A stretch of DNA of 64,000 nt from Ramlibacter ginsenosidimutans (GTDB taxonomy: Bacteria; Pseudomonadota; Gammaproteobacteria; Burkholderiales; Burkholderiaceae_C). The translations under genes and the position numbers were made by a program. The notes under the pieces are model-generated. The model did no database searches, was not told the DNA's origin, and saw nothing but the letters and a program-made list of their open reading frames with translations. Positions 42,894 through 50,310 of the stretch are shown one piece after another (positions within the stretch are counted from its first letter, which is position 1; each line of letters starts with the position of its first letter). The DNA lies in contig NZ_JAEPWM010000015.1 of NCBI RefSeq assembly GCF_016654015.1, positions 1 through 64,000 of the forward strand, read 5' to 3'.

Positions 42894-43045
42894 GTCATGT
42901 TCTCCTGTGGCCCGCTCGCGTCGCCTGTGCGCGAGGCCAGCCACAACCATGATGCACTCGCGAGCAGGCCCGCGGCGGCGCCAGCCATCGCCACCGGCAC
43001 CGTGACGCCTCGGTTGCGTTCCATGGATGGTGCATAGGGCTTCAT
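42890..43045 (-). CDS. small single-span membrane ORF coupled to nitronate monooxygenase
   Basis: This 51-residue ORF (MKPYAPSMERNRG...) has one hydrophobic stretch VPVAMAGAAAGLLASASWLW flanked by charged ends. An in-frame ATG nine codons upstream (43072) and one at 43024 are alternatives. Its TGA overlaps the ATG of the downstream monooxygenase by four bases, a common mark of a real upstream cistron. GGGAGA lies about a dozen bases before the chosen start. No family is recognised. It could be a genuine small membrane protein or a leader. Confidence 0.45.
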   Translation of the reverse strand: MKPYAPSMERNRGVTVPVAMAGAAAGLLASASWLWLASRTGDASGPQENMT

Positions 43046-43101
43046 TGGACCCAAATCTCCCTGCATCGACAATTGAATTTTCTTGCTGCATCCTTCTCGG
43101 A

Positions 43102-43968
43102 ATGAGAACGCTCGACCTCGAGTCCCTGGAGATCTTCAGCGCGGTGGTGCGCGAGGGCGGCATCGTCCGGGCGGCCGCGAAACTGCATCGCGTGCCCTCC
43201 AACGTGAGCACGCGCGTGAAGCAGCTCGAGCGCGAGCTTGGCGTCGCCCTGTTCCGCAAGCAGGGCCGCTCGCTCGCGCTCTCCGCCGAAGGCCAGGTGC
43301 TGCTGTCGTACGTTCAGCGCCTGTTCCATCTCGCCGACGAAGCGGAGAGCCAGCTGCGCTCGGGCCATCCCGCCGGCGTGTTCCGCATCGGCGCACTGGA
43401 GAGCACGGCGGGCAGCCGGCTGGCGCCCGTGCTGTCACGCTTCCACCGCGCATACCCGGGCGTGGAGGTCGAGCTGGCCACCGGGACCACGGGCGCCTTG
43501 CTGGATCGCGTGGCGAACTTCGAGCTCGAGGCGGCCTTCGTCTCCGAGCCGTTCAATGCCCGTGGTTTCGAGGCGATCAGGGTGTTCGACGAAGAGCTTG
43601 TGCTCATCACCGCACGCACCGTTGCGCGCGTGAAGCAGCCAGGCGACCTCGCAGGCGCCACCATGGTCGCGTTCGCCGCCGGCTGCTCGTATCGGCGCAA
43701 GCTGGAGGAATGGCTGGGCGCGGCCGGCATCGCGCCGGCGCGCACGCTGGAGCTCGCGTCGTACCAGGCGATGATCGCGTGCGTGGCGGCGGGCACGGGC
43801 TTCGCGGCGGTTCCGCGCTCGCTGCTGCTGGCCCTGCGCGCCGCGAGGGACGTGGCGCAACACGAATTGCCGGCACGCATCCGCCGCAGCAGCACGCACC
43901 TGGTGTGGAAGGGCGAGCCTTCGTCCGTCCTGGGCCTCTTCCGCGAAGTCCTCGGGCAGCCCGGCTAG
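43102..43968 (+). CDS. LysR-family transcriptional regulator
   Basis: This 288-residue regulator starts MRTLDLESLEIFSAVV, putting the helix-turn-helix (GGIVRAAAKLHRVPSNVSTR) at the usual position. The longer frame from 43027 adds 25 non-homologous residues. The effector domain contains GVFRIGALESTAGSRL. It is divergent from the small ORF/nitronate monooxygenase unit and probably regulates it. AT-rich CAATTGAATTTTCTTGC lies just upstream of the start. Confidence 0.9.
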   Translation: MRTLDLESLEIFSAVVREGGIVRAAAKLHRVPSNVSTRVKQLERELGVALFRKQGRSLALSAEGQVLLSYVQRLFHLADEAESQLRSGHPAGVFRIGALESTAGSRLAPVLSRFHRAYPGVEVELATGTTGALLDRVANFELEAAFVSEPFNARGFEAIRVFDEELVLITARTVARVKQPGDLAGATMVAFAAGCSYRRKLEEWLGAAGIAPARTLELASYQAMIACVAAGTGFAAVPRSLLLALRAARDVAQHELPARIRRSSTHLVWKGEPSSVLGLFREVLGQPG

Positions 43969-43981
43969 GCGCCAGCGCAGC

Positions 43982-44380
43982 TCAGTCGTCGAGCGCGACG
44001 GACGAGCTCGTCATCTCGGGATGGGGGACCACGGGCGCGCCGGGCGGCCGCGCCTTGGCGACGACGAACTTCTCGGCGCGTGCCTGGCCGAACATCTCGG
44101 ACGGTTCGCCCAGGCGGTAGGCGCTGCCCGACTCGGTGAATGCCACTGGGCGCCCCGACGAGCCCACGAGGCGCACCTGCACCACGGGGGAGGTCATGAC
44201 GGTCCTGGGAGCGCCCCCTTGTCCGAGGGGACCGAAGATGGTCCCGAGCAGCCGGTCGTGGCCGACGACGGACCACCGCATGATGATCTGCTCGCGCTCG
44301 CGCTCGCGCTCGACGGCCTCCGCCCTCGCGCTGCGAGGCGGGCCTTCCGCGACTAGCTGGGGCTCAGGAAAGGAGTTCAC
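43982..44380 (-). CDS. hypothetical protein
   Basis: This 132-residue frame starts at GTG (44380) and has no recognised family. It begins NSFPEPQLVAEGPP, has a charged helix VEREREREQIIMRW, then a beta-rich middle (TVMTSPVVQVRLVGSSGRPV, AYRLGEPSEMFG) that looks like genuine protein rather than antisense noise. No signal peptide or membrane span is visible. It converges with the LysR gene at 43968. Upstream 44381-44598 is a relatively A+T-rich stretch with no ORF, probably its promoter region. Confidence 0.5.
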   Translation of the reverse strand: MNSFPEPQLVAEGPPRSARAEAVEREREREQIIMRWSVVGHDRLLGTIFGPLGQGGAPRTVMTSPVVQVRLVGSSGRPVAFTESGSAYRLGEPSEMFGQARAEKFVVAKARPPGAPVVPHPEMTSSSVALDD

Positions 44381-44598
44381 CGTCTACTGCTCTTCTTGTT
44401 GGTTGCGGCGGGGACTGGGTCTCGCCCTGCGGTCTCGGGAGTGCTCGCTCCAGGCAGACCGCTGGTTAAGGATTCTGCCTACTCATACTGTCACGATACT
44501 GACGAAAAAGAGGGCAACGCGCGCAAAGGAGCGTTTGAATTAAATCGTTGGTACTCATTGCGCCGGGGTGAGCCACACGAAGCTCCGCACAAATCCTT

Positions 44599-45633
44599 TC
44601 AGTCGAAGCTCAGCAGTACCTTCATCGCCTGCGACCGGTCCGACGCGAGCTTGAACGCGCGCGCCGCGTCGCGGTAAGGGACGGTCGCGGAGATCAGCGG
44701 CTTCACGTCGACGAGCGCCTTGTTGAGCAGTTCCACCGCGATCGCGAACTCCTCATGGAAGCGGAACGCGCCGCGCAGGTCGAACTCCTTCGCGACCAGC
44801 GCGTTCATCGGAAGCTTCATCTCGCCGCCCAGGCCCACCTGCACGATCACCGCACGCGGGCGCAGCGCGTCGAGTGCACCGGTGAGGGCGCGCTCGTTCC
44901 CGCTCGCTTCGAGCAGCACGTCGAAGTGGCCCTTGTCGACGGTGAAGCGCTGCAGCGCGTCCGGCTGTTCGGCGGTGTTGAGGGCCTCGTCGGCGCCCAC
45001 CTGCAGCGCCTTGCGCAAGGGGAACTCGCCGATGTCCGTCACCACGATCTGCGCCGCGCCCGCCCTGCGTGCCGCCACGACCAGCAGCGCGCCGATCGGC
45101 CCGCAGCCGGTGACCAGCACGCGCTTGCCCAGGAGCGGGCCCGCGCGCCGCACCGCATGCAGCGCGACCGACAGCGGTTCGGCCATCGCGCCTTCCTGGT
45201 CGCTCACGCCGTCGGCCAGCGCATGCGCCTGCCAGTCCTCCACCACGATCTCCTGCCGGAACGCGCCCTGCACATGCGGCGTGCGCATCGCGCTGCCGTA
45301 GTAGCGCATGTCGAGGCAGTGGTTCTGCAGCCCTTCCTGGCAATAGCGGCAGCGGCCGCAGGGCCGGCTCGGACTGATCGCGATGCGCTCGCCTGCAGCG
45401 AAGCCGCGCACCTCGGCGCCGGCTTCGGCGATGACGCCGGCCACTTCGTGCCCGAGCACCATCGGTTCCTTGATGCGCACCGTGCCGAAGCCACCGTGGT
45501 GGAAGTAGTGCAGGTCGGAGCCGCAGATGCCGCCGGCGCTGACCTTCACGCGCAACTGGCCAGCCTCCAGCGCAGGGGTGTCCACCGGCTCGACGCGCAG
45601 GTCGCCGGGGGCGTGGATGACGAGAGCGTCCAT
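44599..45633 (-). CDS. idnD: L-idonate 5-dehydrogenase-like zinc alcohol dehydrogenase
   Basis: This 344-residue medium-chain dehydrogenase has catalytic zinc ligands in GGICGSDLHYFHHGG and VLGHEVAG, structural zinc cysteines in SRPCGRCRYCQEGLQNHC, and a Rossmann fold VLVTGCGPIGALL. HYFHHGGFG is typical for L-idonate dehydrogenases, which convert L-idonate to 5-keto-D-gluconate. The SDR encoded just upstream in the same operon (IdnO-like) would reduce that product to gluconate, which supports the assignment. GAGGA before the ATG supports the start. Confidence 0.85.
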   Translation of the reverse strand: MDALVIHAPGDLRVEPVDTPALEAGQLRVKVSAGGICGSDLHYFHHGGFGTVRIKEPMVLGHEVAGVIAEAGAEVRGFAAGERIAISPSRPCGRCRYCQEGLQNHCLDMRYYGSAMRTPHVQGAFRQEIVVEDWQAHALADGVSDQEGAMAEPLSVALHAVRRAGPLLGKRVLVTGCGPIGALLVVAARRAGAAQIVVTDIGEFPLRKALQVGADEALNTAEQPDALQRFTVDKGHFDVLLEASGNERALTGALDALRPRAVIVQVGLGGEMKLPMNALVAKEFDLRGAFRFHEEFAIAVELLNKALVDVKPLISATVPYRDAARAFKLASDRSQAMKVLLSFD

Positions 45634-45643
45634 GGTTCCGTCC

Positions 45644-46414
45644 TCAGAGCGTTGCGGTGACGCCGCCATCCACGTACAGGATGTGGCCGTTGACGAAATC
45701 GGAGGCCGGGCTCGCGAGGAAGACCGCCGCGCCGGCGAGGTCCTCCACGTTGCCCCAGCGCCGGCTGGGCGTGCGGTTGACCAGCCACTGCGTGAACTCC
45801 GCGTTGTCGACCAGCGTTTGCGTCAGCTCGGTCTTGAAGTAGCCCGGGCCCAGGCCATTGACCTGGATGCCGTGCGGGCCCCAGTCGATCGCCATGCCTT
45901 TCGTGAGCATCTTCACGGCGCCCTTGCTGGCGGTGTACGGCGCGATGCCGGGCCGCCCCAGCTCGCTTTGCACCGAGCAGATGTTGATGACCTTGCCGCG
46001 CTTGCGCGGGATCATGTGCGCGGCCACCGCCTTGCTCGCGTAGAAGACGCTGTCGACGTTGGTGCGCATCAGCTCGTGCCAGGTCGCCTCGTCGAACTGG
46101 TCGAGCGGTCCCCGGCGCTGCATGCCGGCGTTGTTCACGAGGATGTCGATCGGCCCGATCGTGCGCTCGATGTCGTCGACGCCCGCCCGGGTGGCCTCGG
46201 AGGAAGTCACGTCGAAGGCGCGCGTGTGGACCTTCAGCCCACTCTCGCCCAGCGCAGCGGCCGCGCGTTCCAGCTTGTCCGCATTGCGGCCATTGAGCAC
46301 GACGGTGGCGCCGGCTTCGCCGAGTGCCTGCGCCAGCGCGAGACCGATGCCGGCGCTGGAGCCCGTGACGAGCGCAATGCGCCCGCGGAGATCGAATTTC
46401 TGCAGGATGTTCAT
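45644..46414 (-). CDS. idnO: gluconate 5-dehydrogenase-like SDR
   Basis: This 256-residue short-chain dehydrogenase starts MNILQKFDLRGRIALVTGSS. TGSSAGIG is at 17-24, NNAG at 94-97, and the catalytic residues are Ser147, Tyr160 and Lys164. It resembles IdnO/Ga5DH, which interconverts 5-keto-D-gluconate and D-gluconate with NADP(H). It is followed after 10 bases by the idnD-like gene, forming an idnO-idnD operon without linked kinase or transporter. A decayed copy of parts of this gene and its leader is found at 48172-48281. Confidence 0.85.
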   Translation of the reverse strand: MNILQKFDLRGRIALVTGSSAGIGLALAQALGEAGATVVLNGRNADKLERAAAALGESGLKVHTRAFDVTSSEATRAGVDDIERTIGPIDILVNNAGMQRRGPLDQFDEATWHELMRTNVDSVFYASKAVAAHMIPRKRGKVINICSVQSELGRPGIAPYTASKGAVKMLTKGMAIDWGPHGIQVNGLGPGYFKTELTQTLVDNAEFTQWLVNRTPSRRWGNVEDLAGAAVFLASPASDFVNGHILYVDGGVTATL

Positions 46415-46764
46415 GATGGGACCCGGTCCTTGGTTCGGTGGCGCGCCAGCGATGCTACGACAGTGGCCACCGGACGTTGCGGCCGCCTTCTTGCGGCGGA
46501 CAAGCGACAGGAACCTGCCGGACGACGACTCTGAAAAGGTGTTCTTCGACAGGTGAGAGGCGCCCGATACGGCTGCTCCACAAGGCGCGCGGCGCACCGG
46601 TCTCGATGTAGGTCGTTCCGCGCGTGTGCACCCGCGCGAACCCTACAACCGCACGGCATGCGCTCCCGCCGGAGCACGGGAGCTTTTCCGGAAACCTCGT
46701 GTGGTCTTCCCCGCGTCATCCATTCAACCGTCGGCGGCGTGGACAGCCGACCGGAGGGCTGCGC
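46415..46764 (+). other. noncoding interval between idnO and lipoprotein gene
   Basis: This is a 350-base gap between divergent genes. The first about 60 bases (idnO leader) are shared with the relic at 48229-48281. At 46607-46647 a potential hairpin pairs TGTAGG..TTCCGCGCG with CGCGCGAAC..CCTACA. GGAGGG at 46752-46757 is the ribosome site of the lipoprotein gene. I see no ORF with protein-like composition and no clear promoter hexamers. Confidence 0.6.
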
Positions 46765-48153
46765 ATGAACAAGAACGCGACAGTGGCGATCCCGTTGGTC
46801 CTGGCGATGCTGTTATCGGCTTGCGGCGGCGGGGGGAGTGGTTCGCCGACGACGGATGCCAGCAGCAGCAATGCGCCGCCTCCCGCTCCTGCTCCGGGAC
46901 CGGCGCCGGCCCCTGCACCCGCACCCGCACCGACCGACATCCTCCAGCCGGGGGCATTTGCGCCGTTCGGTCCCACAGTCCTGGCGTCGAACATCGCGGC
47001 TTCAGCCAACAAGAATCTGACGTCCACGGCGCGCCTGACCGGTGGAGGCTCCGTGGTGGCATGGGTGGCCGGAACGTCCCTGCTGGTGCAGCCGCTTGAC
47101 GCAGAGGGCGATGCCGTCGGTGCCGCGCAAGCGGCGGGCACGGTCCTCATGGGCGACCCCGATGTGAGCACTCGTCTCTCCGTCGTGGCGACCGCGGACG
47201 GCGGCTGGCTGCTCGCCTGGATCGCGGCCGATCACAGCGTGCTGTTCCGGCGCTATGCCGCATCGGGCGCGCCCGTCGCAGCCGCCGCGTCGGCCGACGC
47301 GACCGCATACACAAAGACACTGGGCATCCAGGCGAGGGCTCTGGCGGATGGTGGCTTCGTGGTCGCATGGGTTGCGTCCGAAGGGGCCAGCCCGCCACGC
47401 GCCCACCTGCGTCGCTTCAGCGCTGCAGGGACTGCGGTCACCGCCCGAGTCGGTTTGAGCAACAGCGCGGGCGCGCAGGCCGCGTTGCAGGTCACGCCCA
47501 TGCCAGACGGCAATTTCCTCGCCGCGTGGGTGCAACGCAACCCCGACGGCATGGAGAGCGTGCTGGCGCGGCGGCTGGATGCAGCGCTGGATGCCGCTGG
47601 ACCGGAACAGCTGCTGCAGCCCGCGGGTCTGCAGCCGTCCGGCGGGCTTCACCGCTACAGCCTGCTGGGAGCTGCGTCCCTGTCCCGGGGCGCGGCCTTG
47701 TTCGCCTGGGCCTATTACGATGGTGGACCGAGCCTCCAGGTGCGTTGGCAGCTGTTCGACGCGCTCGGAACTCCCGCGACTTCCTCCAGTTCTCCTGCGA
47801 GCGCGAGCTTCCGGAACGACAGCTTCCTCGACTCCGTGCAAGTGATTCCTGCCGCGACGGGCTTCCGCATCGTCGCCGAATCCAACTTGACCAACTACCG
47901 GACGACCGAGGCTTACACGACGATCCTGGAGATTGGCGGGGCCGGTGAGCTCCTCGACAGCACGGAGACCACCAGGACCCTGTCCTTGGTCAACGTGGTC
48001 TCGGGCACCGGGTGCTCCGGCCCGACGCAACCCGGCGTGGCCGTGGGCGGAGGAGAGGACGGGCACTACCTGCTCGCGTACGCCGTCTGCGTGATGGGCG
48101 GCCCGCTCCCGGCGCCGTTTCCTCCCGCCAACCTCGAAGTCCTGGGTCGCTGA
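46765..48153 (+). CDS. putative lipoprotein with repeat-like beta structure
   Basis: This 462-residue protein begins with a lipoprotein signal peptide and lipobox (LVLAMLLSACGGGG, Cys near residue 20). A Gly/Ser then Pro/Ala-rich linker with PAPAPAP runs follows. The remainder contains recurring units of the form 'xxADGGxxVAWVA' (GGSVVAWVAGTS, DGGWLLAWIAAD, DGGFVVAWVASE, DGNFLAAWVQRN), suggesting a beta-propeller-like or blade-repeat fold facing the periplasm or cell surface. No enzymatic motif is visible. GGAGGG eight bases before the ATG fixes the start. Flanking sequence on both sides derives from the idnO region. Confidence 0.8.
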   Translation: MNKNATVAIPLVLAMLLSACGGGGSGSPTTDASSSNAPPPAPAPGPAPAPAPAPAPTDILQPGAFAPFGPTVLASNIAASANKNLTSTARLTGGGSVVAWVAGTSLLVQPLDAEGDAVGAAQAAGTVLMGDPDVSTRLSVVATADGGWLLAWIAADHSVLFRRYAASGAPVAAAASADATAYTKTLGIQARALADGGFVVAWVASEGASPPRAHLRRFSAAGTAVTARVGLSNSAGAQAALQVTPMPDGNFLAAWVQRNPDGMESVLARRLDAALDAAGPEQLLQPAGLQPSGGLHRYSLLGAASLSRGAALFAWAYYDGGPSLQVRWQLFDALGTPATSSSSPASASFRNDSFLDSVQVIPAATGFRIVAESNLTNYRTTEAYTTILEIGGAGELLDSTETTRTLSLVNVVSGTGCSGPTQPGVAVGGGEDGHYLLAYAVCVMGGPLPAPFPPANLEVLGR

Positions 48154-48171
48154 GGGGAGAGCGCGTTCGTA

Positions 48172-48281
48172 TCGATCGGCCCGATCGAGCGCTCGATGTC
48201 GTCGACCCCGCCCGGGTGGCCTCGGACGGACCCGGTCCTTGATTCGGTGACACGCCTGCCATGCTACGACAGCGGCCGCCG
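48172..48281 (-). pseudogene. relic of an idnO duplication (internal coding segment joined to leader)
   Basis: Bases 48172-48225 match 46146-46200 (idnO codons about 72-90) with two substitutions and one single-base gap. Bases 48229-48281 match 46420-46473 (just upstream of the idnO ATG) with about eight differences. Roughly 220 bases that separate these blocks in idnO, including the start codon and cofactor loop, are missing. The remnant is in the same orientation as idnO and cannot encode a product. It lies immediately after the lipoprotein gene. Confidence 0.75.
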
Positions 48282-48375
48282 GCCCGGCCCGCTCAGGTCC
48301 TCTCACCAGCCACCTGGCTCAACCCGCGTGATCAGGTCGCGCCACGCGAGAGGAGCAATTCGCCGGCGCGCTTCG

Positions 48376-49560
48376 TCAGCTTCGGGGTTGGCGATCGCCG
48401 ACCGTCTTCGCCCTGCGGTCTGCAGCCAAGGGCGGTATCCGGGGCAGCCGGACGGTGAACGTGGTGCCCTCGTGATTCGACGTCGCGTCCACTGTGCCTC
48501 CGTGCGCGACCGCGATCTCCTTCGTGATGTACAGGCCGAGGCCGAGGCCCGAGGAGCCAGGGCTCCTTTCCTGCTCGGTCGTGGGCTTCTGCCGCAGCGG
48601 GGAGAACAGGTTCTCTCGTGCTTCCGCAGGGATCGGGTTGCCGCCATTCCTCACCTGAACGCGCACGGCATCCGTGTCTCCGTCGACCGTCACGAGCACC
48701 GGCTCCCCTGACGCGCCATGCTGGACCGCGTTTGCGACCAGATTGGCGAGCATCTGCCCGACCCGGGCGGCGTCCCAGCGCCCTGTGAGGACGCCTTCCC
48801 GGGTGAGCTCTATCCGGCTATCCGGATGCAGCGCTGCGACTTCAGCGACGATGTCCTGCGTGATTTCGCCGAAGTCGCCGGGCGCCGGCGTGATGGGCAG
48901 TGCGACACCCAGGGCGGTCTGCGTGAAGTCGAGAATGTCCTTCACCATCCCTTTCATTCGTTCTGCAGCAGTCAGGATGCGCGCCACCGCCTTCGTCTGC
49001 GCACCCGTGAGAGTGTCCGCGCGCAGCAGGTAGTGCGCGCTCATGTGCACGACACCCAGCGGTGTGCGCAAGTCGTGCCCAAGCACCCCGAGCAGGAGGT
49101 TGCGCGAATCGTCCACCTTCTTCGAGTACAGGGAGGCGGACGCGGAGAGGGCCTGGTCCATGCTCTCTCCGAACCGCGTGAGCTGCTCCAGGTTTTCGGG
49201 TTGTGGCTGCTGGAGCTGCCTGGTCCACCCGCGGATGACGGACGCACGAAGGGCGCGGAACTCCGAGATCAGGTCGTCCAGCGAGAACCCCTGATCGAAC
49301 CGCTGTGCGGCGTGGTTCTGCGCAATGCGCGTGATGTCAGGCGCGTTATCCGGCTTGTTGCCCTGGGCCTTGTCGTGCGTTGCCTGCGCGCCCTGGGTGT
49401 GCTTCATGTCCGCGGCAATGGCCAGCAGGAGCACTCTCGCATGATCGGCAAGCTCTTCTCGGGTGAACTGGTGGGAAGGCGACAGCCTGGTGTTCGCGAA
49501 CTCCACCCACTCCTCCACGATGGGCCCGATTTGCTGCTCTATGAAGTCGCCGATCTGCAT
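48376..49560 (-). CDS. sensor histidine kinase with RsbRD-type N-terminal domain
   Basis: This 394-residue soluble kinase has an all-helical N-terminal domain (about 1-130, beginning MQIGDFIEQQIGPIVEEWVE) that resembles the RsbRD/RsbU-type stress-sensor domain. A HisKA domain carries the phospho-acceptor His162 in LLGVLGHDLRTPLG. The HATPase domain has NLVANAVQHG and GSSGLGLGLYITKEIA. There is no membrane span and no receiver. A cognate response regulator is not adjacent. An input from cytoplasmic stress is likely by family knowledge. Confidence 0.88.
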   Translation of the reverse strand: MQIGDFIEQQIGPIVEEWVEFANTRLSPSHQFTREELADHARVLLLAIAADMKHTQGAQATHDKAQGNKPDNAPDITRIAQNHAAQRFDQGFSLDDLISEFRALRASVIRGWTRQLQQPQPENLEQLTRFGESMDQALSASASLYSKKVDDSRNLLLGVLGHDLRTPLGVVHMSAHYLLRADTLTGAQTKAVARILTAAERMKGMVKDILDFTQTALGVALPITPAPGDFGEITQDIVAEVAALHPDSRIELTREGVLTGRWDAARVGQMLANLVANAVQHGASGEPVLVTVDGDTDAVRVQVRNGGNPIPAEARENLFSPLRQKPTTEQERSPGSSGLGLGLYITKEIAVAHGGTVDATSNHEGTTFTVRLPRIPPLAADRRAKTVGDRQPRS

Positions 49561-49751
49561 CGATTTGAGGATACGCTCATTCGCCCCGCCGGATGCAGGC
49601 TGACGCCGGGGCCGAGGGGAACGACGCTCAGCTCCTCAGTGCGGGAGCGCGCGCCGCGTGGAAACGGTGTTCGTGCTGCGCGCGCGTACTGCGTGCTAAT
49701 GTTGGCGATCACGCGCACACCGCGAGTACAACGGCGCGCAAGGAGAAGGAT

Positions 49752-49994
49752 ATGCAATCGGAGGACGGCACGCAGCCGGAAATGCAGTCGGACAGGGCAG
49801 GCTGCGACGCTCCAGCCGCTTCTGGTCCTTGCGTGCAGGGGGTGCGCAGGAGGGCTTCGGAACCGCTGCAGCCGCCGGAGCGCGAAGAACTGGCGCGGCG
49901 CATCGCTGCGAATCTGATTGCGCGCAAAGCCATGAGGCTGTACGAGCGCAGAACCGGCCGGCAGGTCCCGGCGGCGCCGGACGACCCTGTCTAG
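49752..49994 (+). CDS. small hypothetical protein
   Basis: This 80-residue ORF is preceded by an excellent ribosome site (AAGGAGAAGGA, ending two bases before the ATG). The product is polar with an acidic N-terminus and a basic amphipathic helix (EREELARRIAANLIARKAMR). No domain is recognised. It is divergent from the histidine kinase, with 190 bases between them and no other gene. The frame extends upstream to 49593, but the ribosome site points to 49752. Confidence 0.55.
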   Translation: MQSEDGTQPEMQSDRAGCDAPAASGPCVQGVRRRASEPLQPPEREELARRIAANLIARKAMRLYERRTGRQVPAAPDDPV

Positions 49995-50068
49995 AAGGTC
50001 GTGCGCACCCGGGTCCTGTCTGTGGCTCCACCGGGCAACCGGCTACATGCTGGCTACATGGCAGAAAT

Positions 50069-50108
50069 GGAAAAGGGTTCGCTACCCATCTGGTAGCAAA
50101 CCCTTTTC
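50069..50108 (-). terminator. terminator-like hairpin downstream of tRNA-Thr
   Basis: On the + strand GGAAAAGGGTTCGCTACC pairs with GGTAGCAAACCCTTTTC around CATCT, with a single mismatch. It begins nine bases beyond the 3' end of the leftward tRNA gene, where a tRNA terminator is expected, although there is no U run beyond the stem. The direct repeat GGCTACATG at 50041-50049 and 50052-50060 follows. Confidence 0.6.
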
Positions 50109-50116
50109 GTGGCGTC

Positions 50117-50192
50117 TGGTGCCGGAGAGAGGAATCGAACCCCCGACCTTCTCATTACGAATGAGCTGCTCTACCGACTGAGCTACTCCGGC
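50117..50192 (-). tRNA. tRNA-Thr (anticodon CGT)
   Basis: On the complementary strand the gene starts GCCGGAG and ends CTCCGGC-A-CCA, giving a 7-bp acceptor stem with encoded CCA. The D arm is GCTC-AGTCGGTA-GAGC. The anticodon loop is TTCGTAA with anticodon CGT, decoding ACG. The variable loop is AGGTC, and the T arm is GGGGG-TTCGATT-CCTCT with two G-U pairs. The G27-A43 mismatch is the same as in E. coli tRNA-Thr(CGT). Confidence 0.97.
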
Positions 50193-50202
50193 GAAGCCTC
50201 GG

Positions 50203-50208
50203 ATTATA
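50203..50208 (-). promoter_or_regulatory. perfect -10 element of the tRNA-Thr gene
   Basis: TATAAT on the complementary strand ends 11 bases before the mature tRNA 5' end, putting the start point about four bases upstream of the gene. No good TTGACA is found at the matching -35 distance. Confidence 0.65.
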
Positions 50209-50310
50209 GGGGATCTGGTTTGCCCGACGCTGGCACCTCCGGCGGCAGTGGGTGCTGGCCGTGTCCGGCCAGTGTCCCCGCTCCCGCCGCCAGCCGCGCG
50301 CCCTTCCGCC

